Shown: positions 49,001 to 53,945 of the stretch, one piece after another
Layout of the letters: the number at the start of each line of letters is the position of its first letter
Position numbering within the stretch: position 1 is the stretch's first letter
Assembly (NCBI GenBank): GCA_020086605.1
Contig: JACBWW010000039.1
Coordinates: 5,093,798-5,157,797 of the forward strand
Length of the DNA: 64,000 bases
Direction: 5' to 3'
Source of the DNA: Lanius collurio
Taxonomy: Eukaryota > Chordata > Aves > Passeriformes > Laniidae
Made by a program: the position numbers and the translations under genes
Notes under the pieces: generated by a model
What the model was told of the DNA's origin: nothing
The model's input: the letters and a program-made list of their open reading frames with translations, nothing else
Database searches by the model: none

Positions 49001-51369
49001 GACCAACATGATTCCCACAAATTTCAACTCTCAGACATATATTCCTTACAACTTGGGTGCTCTGTCAGCAATGAGTAACCAACAGCTGGAGGTAAGGAGC
49101 ACAATGTGCTCGTGTTGCTGTAGGGGTTTTCTGTCACAAATTGGGGATAATGTCAGTCTTAAATACCTTTATGTAATTATATCTTACTTTTAATAGTTTG
49201 GAGGGTTGGGGGGGAGTTTGCATGTAGATTTATTGAAGTTTAATTTGCATGTATATAAACTTATATCTGGGCAGATTGTCAGGCTTCTGGAACATCACCT
49301 GCATTCTTTGCAGACTTTAATTGCCACATTTGGAACTGTAACATTATCAAGTCTGTATGGTAGAAAATTTACCTGGGTTGCAGCATTCTCATGATGGTCT
49401 GAAGACATGGGGGTACAAAAATAGATTTTTACAAATGCTATCTACAAATTGCCAGGTTTATACGTGTTCTTCAACTGCTCTGTGCTGAAATTCAGATGGG
49501 TGGCAGCTTAGACTGATTGACTTGTGCAAAATGAGAGCAAAAAGGTAATTGAAGTACAAGAGAAAGATGAAGAAGGTTGGGGAAGAAATGTGTTTGTTGT
49601 TTCTGTGCTTTATAACTGATTTTCTGGTGTTTTCTCAGGACCTCATTAATCAAGGAAGAGAGAAGGTAGTGGAAGCAACCAACAGTGTGGCTGCAGCAAG
49701 AATCCAGCCCCTTGAAGACATCATTTCAGCCATAGTGAGTGGCAAATGAATTACCCTGGCTTTAGATCAGGAGTGGAAAATGTTAAACATCATCAAACAA
49801 AGATATTGCTACTGCAGATGGTCATTCAGCTAATGAATTGCATTATTGATGGGTATCATTTGCAGTTGGTAGTGACCTGTATCCCTGCAGTAACCCTCTG
49901 TGGTATTCAGCTGGCATAGAGCCTTACAGCAGTGGCAGTTTAGATCCCTCAGTATTTGCCATGCTCTGAAAATGCTGGTTTTTCTATAAATCAGAATAGC
50001 AATTCTAGGCAAGTAGTTACTGTATTTTGTGGACTGCTAATTGCCAGTTAGAAGAACTAATAACTCACAGTTCTGGTGAAGCACAGTTTTGCACTGAGTG
50101 AAGCTGGGCTGCTTTAACTCTTGGTGCAACTGCGAGCGTGACTCAGGGCCTCAGTTACCATCAGGCTTTTGTTCAAACCACCAGTGCCAAGAAGGTTTTG
50201 GGTTTTTTTGCTTTTCAGTGGAAAGAAAACTTAACCCTGACAGAGAGCCAGGTGCAGGCCCTGGCCCTGAACAGACAGGCGAGCCAGGAGCTGGATGTGA
50301 AGCGCCGAGAAGCCATTTACAACGACGTCCTCGGGAAACAGCAGATGGTAAAATACCTTACATTTATTTACCTACTGTCAGGGTTTGAATGAGGGTCTTG
50401 TGTGTGTTCATTCCTAAACTACAGGTGTGTGTTTAGGCACATAAATATCCCTCACAGAATGGTCAGCAGTGTGCTGGAGTTCACTGGTCAGCCTCAGCGA
50501 GGGAGATGCAGGAGAAGTTCACAAAAAGCCACTCGCCAGGTTTTTGAGCTGAAGTGCTTTGCTGCAAGGTCATGAGGCATAAAGAGAAATCTGATTCCCA
50601 GAGCTCAGCCAGCCACTTAGGGAAACACATCTTAGAAAGTGCTGGTAATGTTGTTTTAGCTTAAAATTACTTTGCAGAATCTGAAAGTCACCCAGATGAT
50701 GTCAGAGGGAAGAGTTTTCTCTCAGGCAAACAAACACTGACAGTCCACAGGCGGGACTTTCAAAGGGAAGATGAATGGTACTTGACAAATGATGATGTAA
50801 CTTATACCTGGGAATAATTTCACAGTAGAGTACATGTTGCCATGGCAACTCACCTAAATGCTGCCTGCAACACAATAGCCAAGTCTTCGGGAGAACTGAG
50901 CCCTAAATGCTGTTACTAAATGGTTTCTCCAGTAATGGGCTGCTGAATGCCATCACATTAGGGATGGTGATAACAATGGGGCTTTTTCCCCAGCCATGCT
51001 GTCCCTAACAAATTGATTTCAGCTCTGAACCTGATCCTCGGGGCAGGGAGACGGGTGGTGCACTCAGCCAGCTCTGCTTTCCCTTCACAGTTAATTGGTT
51101 GTGTCCAGAGGATCCTGATGAACAGGCGGCTCCAGCACCAGTACAACCAGCAGCAGCAGCAGCAGATGTCCTACCAGCAAGCAGCCATGGGCCACCTCAT
51201 GATGCCAAAGCCTCCAAATTTAATCATGAATCCTTCCAGCTACCCAGCCATAGATGTGAGAGGAATGTATCAGTCAGTGTCTGGTGGGATGCAGCCACCA
51301 CCCCTACAACGAGCACCACCCCCAATGAGAGGCAAAAATCCAGGGCCTTCCCAAGGGAAATCAATGTGA
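976..51369 (+). CDS. ATRX: ATRX chromatin remodeller, exons 2-35 joined
   Basis: SNF2-family ATPase of the nucleus. In the known family it binds H3K9me3/H3K4me0 through its ADD domain, partners HP1 and DAXX, and helps load histone H3.3 at heterochromatin and telomeres. I placed 34 coding exons by matching translated blocks to remembered human ATRX; every intron has GT and AG ends. Coding bases in exons 2-35 total 7279 including the stop; adding 20 nt from an unseen exon 1 gives exactly 2432 codons plus stop, so phase is consistent throughout and no frameshift or internal stop is seen. Provisional residues: ADD about 162-290, HP1-type LIVKL 587-591, DAXX-binding region about 1205-1335, ATPase about 1500-2110 with GLGKT 1541-1545 and DEGH 1663-1666, Gln-rich C-terminus. 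The gene is about 60 residues shorter than human, partly because the Glu tract is missing. Exon 1 and the promoter are outside the window. Confidence 0.97.
1089..4101 (+). other. ATRX: ATRX intron 2
   Basis: Three kilobases without a gene. A GC-rich patch at about 2640-3060 gives overlapping open frames on both strands with no recognisable domain. A perfect 28-bp tandem duplication lies at 3290-3345. Nothing else is identifiable. Confidence 0.7.
3290..3345. repeat. Perfect 28-bp tandem duplication
   Basis: Two identical 28-bp copies, 3290-3317 and 3318-3345, each starting aatttactcaaac. Copies without any mismatch suggest a recent local duplication. Confidence 0.95.
4102..4157 (+). CDS. ATRX: ATRX exon 3
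   Basis: Residues 45-63, a short fast-evolving exon. The acceptor is ccatag and the donor gtagga. It starts with two bases completing a glycine codon and ends in phase 0. The peptide contains SMENSRDE, which aligns with MMENSKEE in human. Support is mainly phase and position, since the peptide itself is weakly conserved. Confidence 0.85.
4158..4988 (+). other. ATRX: ATRX intron 3
   Basis: No gene, repeat family or structured element recognised. Confidence 0.65.
4989..5041 (+). CDS. ATRX: ATRX exon 4
   Basis: Residues 64-80 plus two bases. Serine-rich [17 protein letters not shown] aligns with GTSSSEKSKSSGSSRSK of human. Acceptor tttttag, donor gttggt (not a strong match to the consensus). 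The split arginine codon AG|G joins correctly to exon 5. Confidence 0.9.
5042..6589 (+). other. ATRX: ATRX intron 4
   Basis: No gene. It contains an imperfect inverted repeat at 5519-5617. The rest is AT-rich intron sequence with no recognised element. Confidence 0.65.
5519..5617. repeat. Imperfect inverted repeat in intron 4
   Basis: The left arm begins agaggacaaat and contains gagagcaga; the right arm ends attgtgtcctct and contains tctgctctc, its reverse complement. The arms run about 40 bases each with mismatches around a short loop, so an RNA copy could fold back. Confidence 0.6.
6590..6714 (+). CDS. ATRX: ATRX exon 5
   Basis: Residues 81-122. Encodes the conserved [14 protein letters not shown] and [15 protein letters not shown] blocks. 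Acceptor ctatgcag, donor gtaggt. It ends with one base of a glycine codon, so exon 6 can be included or skipped without changing frame. Confidence 0.95.
6715..7937 (+). other. ATRX: ATRX intron 5
   Basis: Apart from the T run near its donor, I see no gene or repeat family. Confidence 0.65.
6727..6748 (+). repeat. 22-nt T run
   Basis: Uninterrupted T homopolymer starting 12 bases after the exon 5 donor. Length may vary between individuals or assemblies. Confidence 0.9.
7938..8057 (+). CDS. ATRX: ATRX exon 6, in-frame cassette candidate
   Basis: Residues 123-162, just before the ADD domain. Encodes [20 protein letters not shown], almost identical to human, then a more variable KR-rich end. 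The exon is 120 nt with the same phase at both ends, so skipping it removes 40 residues without a frameshift. Human ATRX has a known 2454-aa isoform, 38 residues shorter, from skipping a 5' in-frame exon; this exon is the likely counterpart. Confidence 0.94.
8058..11060 (+). other. ATRX: ATRX intron 6
   Basis: Three kilobases with no gene seen. A short TA-rich stretch lies at about 9281-9300. Open frames here are short and lack recognisable domains. Confidence 0.65.
11061..11170 (+). CDS. ATRX: ATRX exon 7, start of ADD domain
   Basis: Residues 163-199. Encodes [19 protein letters not shown] and YRHP..KVLICK, the GATA-like zinc finger of the ADD domain; the CxxC pair is SCTACG. In the family this half cooperates with the PHD half to recognise H3K9me3 next to unmodified H3K4. 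Acceptor tccatag, donor gtatgt. Ends in phase 0. Confidence 0.97.
11171..13178 (+). other. ATRX: ATRX intron 7
   Basis: Two kilobases without a recognisable gene or named repeat. Confidence 0.65.
13179..13246 (+). CDS. ATRX: ATRX exon 8, ADD domain
   Basis: Residues 200-221. [20 protein letters not shown] matches [20 protein letters not shown] of human and carries the next zinc-binding cysteine. The split arginine codon AG|G joins to exon 9. Acceptor ctttacag, donor gtgagt. Confidence 0.97.
13247..14116 (+). other. ATRX: ATRX intron 8
   Basis: No gene or repeat recognised. The open frame of exon 9 extends leftward to 14070, but the acceptor cattgcag at 14116 fixes the exon start. Confidence 0.7.
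14117..17034 (+). CDS. ATRX: ATRX exon 9, giant exon
   Basis: Residues 222-1194, 2918 nt without a stop. It opens with the PHD half of ADD ([19 protein letters not shown] ... YICHPEP, with all expected Cys/His visible) to about residue 290. A helical [17 protein letters not shown] segment follows. The LxVxL HP1-type motif LIVKL is at 15210-15224. [14 protein letters not shown] is conserved at about 15433-15475. The second half is a Ser/Lys/Glu low-complexity region with many acidic Ser clusters and lysine runs, typical of the family and probably disordered and phosphorylated. Only the ADD part and scattered blocks align closely to human. The donor gtgtgc is weak. Confidence 0.97.
15294..15329 (+). 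repeat. ATRX: In-frame 18-bp coding tandem duplication
   Basis: Two copies of an 18-bp unit (15294-15311, 15312-15329) encode KDVDAS twice, followed by QP. I do not recall this duplication in human ATRX at the matching place. Confidence 0.9.
17035..19536 (+). other. ATRX: ATRX intron 9
   Basis: No gene seen. Reading through the exon 9 donor adds only 11 codons before a stop at 17066. A degraded CR1 fragment lies at about 18180-18400. The rest is unassigned. Confidence 0.65.
18180..18400 (+). mobile_element. Old CR1 LINE 3' fragment
   Basis: The segment containing ttggaactggttgctg, cttggaaatgcttaaaac and caaggctctgaaataac follows the usual order of the CR1 3' region (ctggaacaggttgcc, ggagatattcaaaac, acctgatct). 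It is in sense orientation and diverged. Ends are approximate. Confidence 0.6.
19537..19615 (+). CDS. ATRX: ATRX exon 10
   Basis: Residues 1195-1220. Encodes [10 protein letters not shown], then an acidic run [10 protein letters not shown] and PENR, aligning with DEALSKSV ... DDDDDDNDPENR of human. The acceptor is cgtgcag and the donor gtatga. The split arginine AG|A joins exon 11. The frame also stays open across the donor; see the read-through entry. Confidence 0.96.
19616..19829 (+). CDS. ATRX: Possible alternative C-terminus: exon 10 read-through into intron 10
   Basis: If intron 10 is retained, the ATRX frame continues for 70 residues to a TGA at 19827. The tail has 22 Arg/Lys against 3 acidic residues and an AT-hook-like RRGRKP at 19662-19679. 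I count 13 CpG in 214 bases, far above the neighbouring intron. An AATAAA stands at 20084. Such a product would be about 1290 aa, keeping ADD and the HP1 motif but losing the DAXX-binding helix and ATPase. Mammals make a truncated ATRXt by intron retention and intronic polyadenylation (literature numbers it intron 11; numbering schemes differ). This entry is inferred; no transcript is seen. Confidence 0.5.
20084..20089 (+). terminator. ATRX: Candidate intronic poly(A) signal
   Basis: AATAAA about 255 bases after the read-through stop, followed by aatgtgggg some 15 bases later. It would end the proposed exon 10 read-through transcript at about 20105. AATAAA also occurs by chance, so alone it is weak evidence. 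Confidence 0.4.
24876..25006 (+). CDS. ATRX: ATRX exon 11, DAXX-binding helix
   Basis: Residues 1221-1264. [19 protein letters not shown] matches human exactly; in human this lies inside the mapped DAXX-binding region, so DAXX recruitment is expected to be kept. Acceptor cttcaaag, donor gtaagc. Ends with one base of a glycine codon. Confidence 0.96.
25503..25715 (+). CDS. ATRX: ATRX exon 12
   Basis: Residues 1265-1335. Starts [14 protein letters not shown], then the conserved [20 protein letters not shown]. Acceptor gtgacag, donor gtacat. The first 20 residues differ from human, while the basic RHRLLRHKL block is identical. Confidence 0.95.
27252..27345 (+). CDS. ATRX: ATRX exon 13
   Basis: Residues 1336-1366. 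Encodes [20 protein letters not shown] and [10 protein letters not shown], aligned to SSEDSEDSDFQESGVSEEVS and SEDEQRPRTR of human. Acceptor tttcaag, donor gtatgg. Confidence 0.95.
27864..27972 (+). CDS. ATRX: ATRX exon 14
   Basis: Residues 1367-1403. Encodes [20 protein letters not shown] and [15 protein letters not shown], a strongly basic segment followed by acidic serines. Acceptor ttactag. The donor gtgctg is poor, but exon 15 continues the protein in phase 0 exactly as in human. Confidence 0.93.
28597..28776 (+). CDS. ATRX: ATRX exon 15, without the Glu tract
   Basis: Residues 1404-1463. [20 protein letters not shown] leads into the conserved [20 protein letters not shown] and the charged [18 protein letters not shown] helix before the ATPase. 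Human has a long glutamate run between SNSE and DENDDSKS; here that run is replaced by two residues. Acceptor taatag, donor gtatgg. Exactly 60 codons. Confidence 0.96.
29145..29286 (+). CDS. ATRX: ATRX exon 16, entry to ATPase domain
   Basis: Residues 1464-1510. Encodes [20 protein letters not shown], then [20 protein letters not shown] and QVD, the start of the SNF2 N-lobe. Acceptor tttgcag, donor gtaagt. Confidence 0.96.
29655..29764 (+). CDS. ATRX: ATRX exon 17, ATPase motif I (Walker A)
   Basis: Residues 1511-1547. Encodes [17 protein letters not shown] and then [13 protein letters not shown]; the P-loop lysine is residue 1544. Motif I binds ATP phosphates. Acceptor ccttcag, donor gtaaga. 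Confidence 0.97.
30054..30200 (+). CDS. ATRX: ATRX exon 18, ATPase motif Ia
   Basis: Residues 1548-1596, 49 codons. [16 protein letters not shown] and [20 protein letters not shown] form motif Ia and its flank. Acceptor ttgcag, donor gtaaaa. Phase 0 at both ends. Confidence 0.97.
30398..30575 (+). CDS. ATRX: ATRX exon 19
   Basis: Residues 1597-1655. Encodes [32 protein letters not shown] and the [11 protein letters not shown] end. This is the part of the N-lobe just before motif II. Acceptor tggaag, donor gtaagt. Confidence 0.97.
32490..32735 (-). mobile_element. CR1 LINE 3' fragment
   Basis: Read on the + strand it shows the reversed CR1 order: catggaaactttaaagttgg, ccccaagatcat, gtggtgactccctgggcag, ctttcagtgaagaaattttt, cctaatacccaacctgaacc and acttgagggcattt. 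Avian CR1 3' ends carry this series, so the element is on the - strand, truncated at its 5' end. Confidence 0.87.
33381..33436. repeat. TA/TC-rich microsatellite
   Basis: Interrupted tatata, ctctcta and atatatt runs over about 55 bases between the two CR1 pieces of intron 19. Confidence 0.75.
33440..33790 (+). mobile_element. CR1 LINE fragment, sense orientation
   Basis: Starts with ttgaggaaagattgcataag and aaggctgtttagcct and ends with aaatgatcccctgaggtccc followed by a pyrimidine-rich end, the usual order of the CR1 3' third. The middle is diverged. Boundaries are approximate. Confidence 0.7.
34451..34484. repeat. Perfect 17-bp tandem duplication
   Basis: Two identical 17-bp copies, 34451-34467 and 34468-34484, unit ggtcagaggtgtaattg. 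Confidence 0.95.
35558..35695 (+). CDS. ATRX: ATRX exon 20, ATPase motifs II and III
   Basis: Residues 1656-1701. [16 protein letters not shown] holds the DEGH box (1663-1666), which coordinates Mg-ATP, and [13 protein letters not shown] holds motif III. These match human with no change. Acceptor cttccag, donor gtgagt; a tyrosine codon is split across the donor. Confidence 0.98.
35908..36083 (+). CDS. ATRX: ATRX exon 21
   Basis: Residues 1702-1760. [20 protein letters not shown] and [16 protein letters not shown], then [18 protein letters not shown]. This is the SNF2-specific insert region. Acceptor ctcctag, donor gtaaga. Confidence 0.98.
37099..37216 (+). CDS. ATRX: ATRX exon 22
   Basis: Residues 1761-1799. 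[20 protein letters not shown], then [13 protein letters not shown]. Acceptor attgcag, donor gtatgt. The exon is richer in GC at third positions than its neighbours. Confidence 0.97.
37795..37925 (+). CDS. ATRX: ATRX exon 23
   Basis: Residues 1800-1843. [20 protein letters not shown] and [20 protein letters not shown]. Human has GVGNNSEGGRG at the start, so only the loop differs. Acceptor tgtcag, donor gtaaat. Confidence 0.97.
38218..38306 (+). CDS. ATRX: ATRX exon 24
   Basis: Residues 1844-1872. [20 protein letters not shown], then [10 protein letters not shown], an acidic insert between the two ATPase lobes. Acceptor ttttgag, donor gtaatt; AA|G split lysine. Confidence 0.96.
38457..38626 (+). 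CDS. ATRX: ATRX exon 25
   Basis: Residues 1873-1929. A lysine run, then [20 protein letters not shown] and [15 protein letters not shown]. The linker is close to human up to GEGNV and diverges after it. Acceptor ttttag, donor gtgagg. Confidence 0.96.
39574..39727 (+). CDS. ATRX: ATRX exon 26
   Basis: Residues 1930-1980. [20 protein letters not shown], then [20 protein letters not shown] begins the C-lobe of the helicase. Acceptor ttacag, donor gtaagt with GT|C split valine. Confidence 0.97.
39987..40084 (+). CDS. ATRX: ATRX exon 27, helicase C-lobe
   Basis: Residues 1981-2013. [20 protein letters not shown] is helicase motif IV. The end [12 protein letters not shown] is shorter than SREKTEDKDKPLIYK of human by three residues. 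Acceptor tttcag, donor gtgagt. Confidence 0.97.
40085..42069 (+). other. ATRX: ATRX intron 27
   Basis: Two kilobases, no gene. A 15-nt A run is at 41625-41639. An open frame entering exon 28 from 41664 is intron translation with no homology to ATRX. Confidence 0.65.
42070..42178 (+). CDS. ATRX: ATRX exon 28
   Basis: Residues 2014-2049. [20 protein letters not shown], then [16 protein letters not shown]. The YRLDGST core is the conserved block before motif V. Acceptor ttacag, donor gtgagg with AG|A split arginine. Confidence 0.98.
42179..43243 (+). other. ATRX: ATRX intron 28
   Basis: No gene. A 19-bp tandem duplication, 18 of 19 identical, lies at 42635-42672 (unit aagttcaccttatttaaat). Confidence 0.7.
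42635..42672. repeat. 19-bp tandem duplication
   Basis: Copies 42635-42653 and 42654-42672 differ at one base. The flanks actaaag and aaactaaag extend the similarity further. Confidence 0.9.
43244..43421 (+). CDS. ATRX: ATRX exon 29, helicase motifs V and VI
   Basis: Residues 2050-2109. [20 protein letters not shown] is motif V and [10 protein letters not shown] is motif VI with its arginine finger region; both match human. Acceptor gttccag, donor gtacat. Completes the ATPase. Confidence 0.98.
43422..44760 (+). other. ATRX: ATRX intron 29
   Basis: No gene. A 17-nt T run is at 44264-44280. The stretch 43880-43930 (ccagtcctgacttgaaaac) has a faint CR1-like look but is too short to call. Confidence 0.6.
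44761..44955 (+). CDS. ATRX: ATRX exon 30
   Basis: Residues 2110-2174, 65 codons. [40 protein letters not shown] and [16 protein letters not shown] are unchanged from human. Acceptor gttcag, donor gtgagt. High GC relative to flanking introns. Confidence 0.98.
44956..48161 (+). other. ATRX: ATRX intron 30
   Basis: 3.2 kb. The middle (about 46930-47520) is GC-rich with overlapping open frames that show no domain and no splice logic. No named repeat or gene is recognised. Confidence 0.65.
48162..48311 (+). CDS. ATRX: ATRX exon 31
   Basis: Residues 2175-2224, 50 codons. [40 protein letters not shown] and WAEYEAEKK are nearly identical to human. Acceptor gaacag, donor gtaaag. Confidence 0.98.
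48969..49091 (+). CDS. ATRX: ATRX exon 32
   Basis: Residues 2225-2265. [20 protein letters not shown], then [18 protein letters not shown]. Acceptor tttcag, donor gtaagg. Phase 0 at both ends (41 codons). Confidence 0.97.
49639..49734 (+). CDS. ATRX: ATRX exon 33
   Basis: Residues 2266-2297, 32 codons. [20 protein letters not shown] and [12 protein letters not shown]. Acceptor tctcag, donor gtgagt after ATA. Phase 0 at both ends. Confidence 0.97.
50219..50347 (+). CDS. ATRX: ATRX exon 34
   Basis: Residues 2298-2340, 43 codons. [20 protein letters not shown], then [20 protein letters not shown] and QQM. Acceptor tttcag, donor gtaaaa. Phase 0 at both ends. Confidence 0.97.
51091..51369 (+). 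CDS. ATRX: ATRX exon 35, C-terminus and stop
   Basis: Residues 2341-2432 and [23 protein letters not shown] leads to a six-glutamine run coded by pure CAG (51148-51165), then [16 protein letters not shown] and the proline-rich end [19 protein letters not shown], which differs from human by one residue. Acceptor ttcacag. Confidence 0.98.
   Translation, partial: LIGCVQRILMNRRLQHQYNQQQQQQMSYQQAAMGHLMMPKPPNLIMNPSSYPAIDVRGMYQSVSGGMQPPPLQRAPPPMRGKNPGPSQGKSM
51148..51165 (+). repeat. ATRX: Six-unit CAG coding run
   Basis: Six uninterrupted CAG codons within the Gln-rich C-terminus; human ATRX also has a short Q run here. Confidence 0.95.
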
Positions 51370-53945
51370 TTTTGCACTAAAAGCCTAAAGGATTGTTAAA
51401 ATCAGAGAAAGAACTTTTATTTTTTTAGGAATCAATGGCCTAACAGAACTCAACTGTAAAAAAAAAAAATTAAAAAGAATAGTTTGGTTGCTCCCCTTAA
51501 ATACCATGTTCCATATTAGTGTTCCAGCTTTGTTTAAATAGGACACGATGTTTTTTCCCTGTTGTCAGTGATGTTGCCTAGAATCTTCTTACATATGTTG
51601 AGTACAGGAGATAACAAGTTGTTTTCAGTGAAAACAAGTTCTCCCGTTACAGTAGCATCTCCACAAGGTTTCCTGTCTAAACTCCTACGCTTGCTTTTCG
51701 TGGCTGCGAAGCTTTGGGAAGCTTAGGAAGGACTGCAGGTCTGTATGTTCAGTCTGACATATATGAATTGTAAACAGCTGAGTTCTTGATTAGAGTTGAT
51801 TCCTCAAATTATGGAATACTTTTCTGCTTACCCATTTTTTTTCTGTTAGTGGGAACGATGTAACAGAAATAGTCTAGTTTCCTTCATGGATCATCTGTGC
51901 TGAATGGAACAGGAGCTGAAAATACTCTCTGAAACAGAATTGAGTGCAATATTCGTAAATACTACTGCTCTGAACCTTCTGAGGCACAGGGAAACTGTGC
52001 ATCCAGCCTTAAACAGGACTGGGCCTTCCCCAGTCTGCTGCCATTTCTTATTTTCAGTTCCATATGATGGAATAACAGCTGATGGTCTGGGAGTGGGAGA
52101 TGTTTTTCCTTCACGTGCTCATTCCCTCGCTGTGGAGTCCAGCACAAAGCACATTTCTGGTAACTCCTTCCTGCTGGTGCTACTGTCTCCTCCCATTGCC
52201 GGCAATGGGGGACAGGCCAACACAATTCAGTTCCTGGTGTTTTGGGGGTCAAATAGTCATGGTGGCCAGGGACAAACTCTGTTGGAGAACACCCTTTAAC
52301 GTGGCAGAAGCATTTCAGATTGAAAATGGAGAAAGTGCTGTAGCAACTTCCAGAGCTGCCAGAAACGTGAAACGACTTTATTGATGGAGATGTGGTTATG
52401 CACACTTCAGTTGTGTGAAAACATGAGTTAGGACACAAAGAGCTTGGTTTGTTTTGGTTTTGTTTTTGTTCTCTTTTGGGTTTTTTTTTAATGTAGGCCA
52501 GAGATAAATTTCTGGTTTGTTCTATATCATTACCATGCTCTTTGCCCACACTTGTTGTGCTTGTGAAGATCTAATTAAATGCAAATAGGGCTTTTCTTTG
52601 CATAGGTTTTGGTTGATTCTTACCACCTAAAAACCCCCATTGATAATCTGGGGGCACAAGTAAGTGGCAGGAACATGGAGGCAGTGGTGTGTGGACAGCA
52701 GAGGGCTCTGGAGATGGATGGAGGCTGTGGCTCCAGATTGTGCTGGACTCTTCTGACGCTGGCATGAACTAAAATAATTTAGTTTCTGGAAAGTTTCTTG
52801 AAGGAGTTTTGAGTTCTTGCCCTGAATGGACAAGTTTTGCATCTAAACATGCAGATGTTTTGCTGTGTGATTTGACACTTGGTTTGTGACGTGGACAGAG
52901 CTTGGTTGGGCTGCTGCACATCCAGCTGACAAGTTGCTGTCTTGGACTCTTTGATTACAAGATACCACAGAAGCCCCTCAGTGTGTTCTAGTGCTCTGCC
53001 AGCTCTGCAGTTAACTCTGGTCTGGGGGAGGGAGCAGAGAGAGACGTGTTGGCACTAGAAGAGACAAAGCGTGAGATGTTGGGACAGACATTTGAAGGCA
53101 AAGATCCTCTGGGCAACTCTCACCGATATTCCTACGTGTTGTGAATAAGAGAAATACTTTCTACCAAACCTGGGAATGTTAAATGGAGTTTTACAGTAAC
53201 TCAAAGACTTAAATGTGGAAGTTTTAGGCAACATTGAAAGGCACATTTTATTTCATCCTGGACAAACCTATGGATAACAGAAGACTAATGCACAAGAAGG
53301 AATCCGAGATAAGCATTGAAGTAAAACCTGGACCACTTTGCATAAGTTTCTCACTCGACATTTTAGCTGCATAACAATGTGCTTTGAATATAACATCAGG
53401 CTTTAACCAGTACTTAAAGACAGAACATACATCAGTAAGATAATAAAAGGCTCATTTTTATATTTGTTCTAGATGTTTTAACTAGATAAAAATGGCTTAA
53501 GATGACAAATAAAAACGTTGCTTGTAATACAGTTTTGCCTGCTAAATTATCCACATTTTGTAACCTGTTTATTCCTTTGGATGTAAAGCGTTTTTGCTTA
53601 GTATTGTGATATTGTATATGTTTTGTCCCAGTTGTATAGTAATGTTTCAGTCCATCAACCAGCTTTGGCTGCTGAAATCATACAGCTGTGAAGACTTGCC
53701 TTTGTTTCTATTAGATGGCTTTTCAGTTCTGTATTAAATATCTTAAGTACTATAGAAAAGGTGTTCCCTCTTCCTATAAGGCTGTTTTGTAATATATATA
53801 AGGACTGGAAATGTGTTTTTAAAGAGAAGAAGCATTCAAGTATGACGATATACTATCTGTGTTTTCACCATTCAAAGTGCTGTTTTAGTAGTTGAAACTT
53901 AAACTATTTAATATCTCATTTAATAAAGTGACCAAAATACATCAA
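51370..53945 (+). other. ATRX: ATRX 3' UTR
   Basis: About 2.6 kb from the stop to the last strong poly(A) signal. AT-rich with few long open frames. An earlier AATAAA at 53508 could give a shorter form. The end is inferred from sequence only. Confidence 0.75.
53922..53927 (+). terminator. ATRX: ATRX poly(A) signal
   Basis: AATAAA in ttaataaagtg, with a downstream cgtgccttgtg GT-rich element about 20 bases later. It is followed by an abrupt change to more GC-rich sequence, consistent with the transcript end near 53945. Confidence 0.8.

Larger units (their letters stand above)
48312..51090 (+). other. ATRX: ATRX introns 31-34, non-coding parts
   Basis: Introns at 48312-48968, 49092-49638, 49735-50218 and 50348-51090. 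No gene, RNA gene or named repeat recognised. Confidence 0.65.
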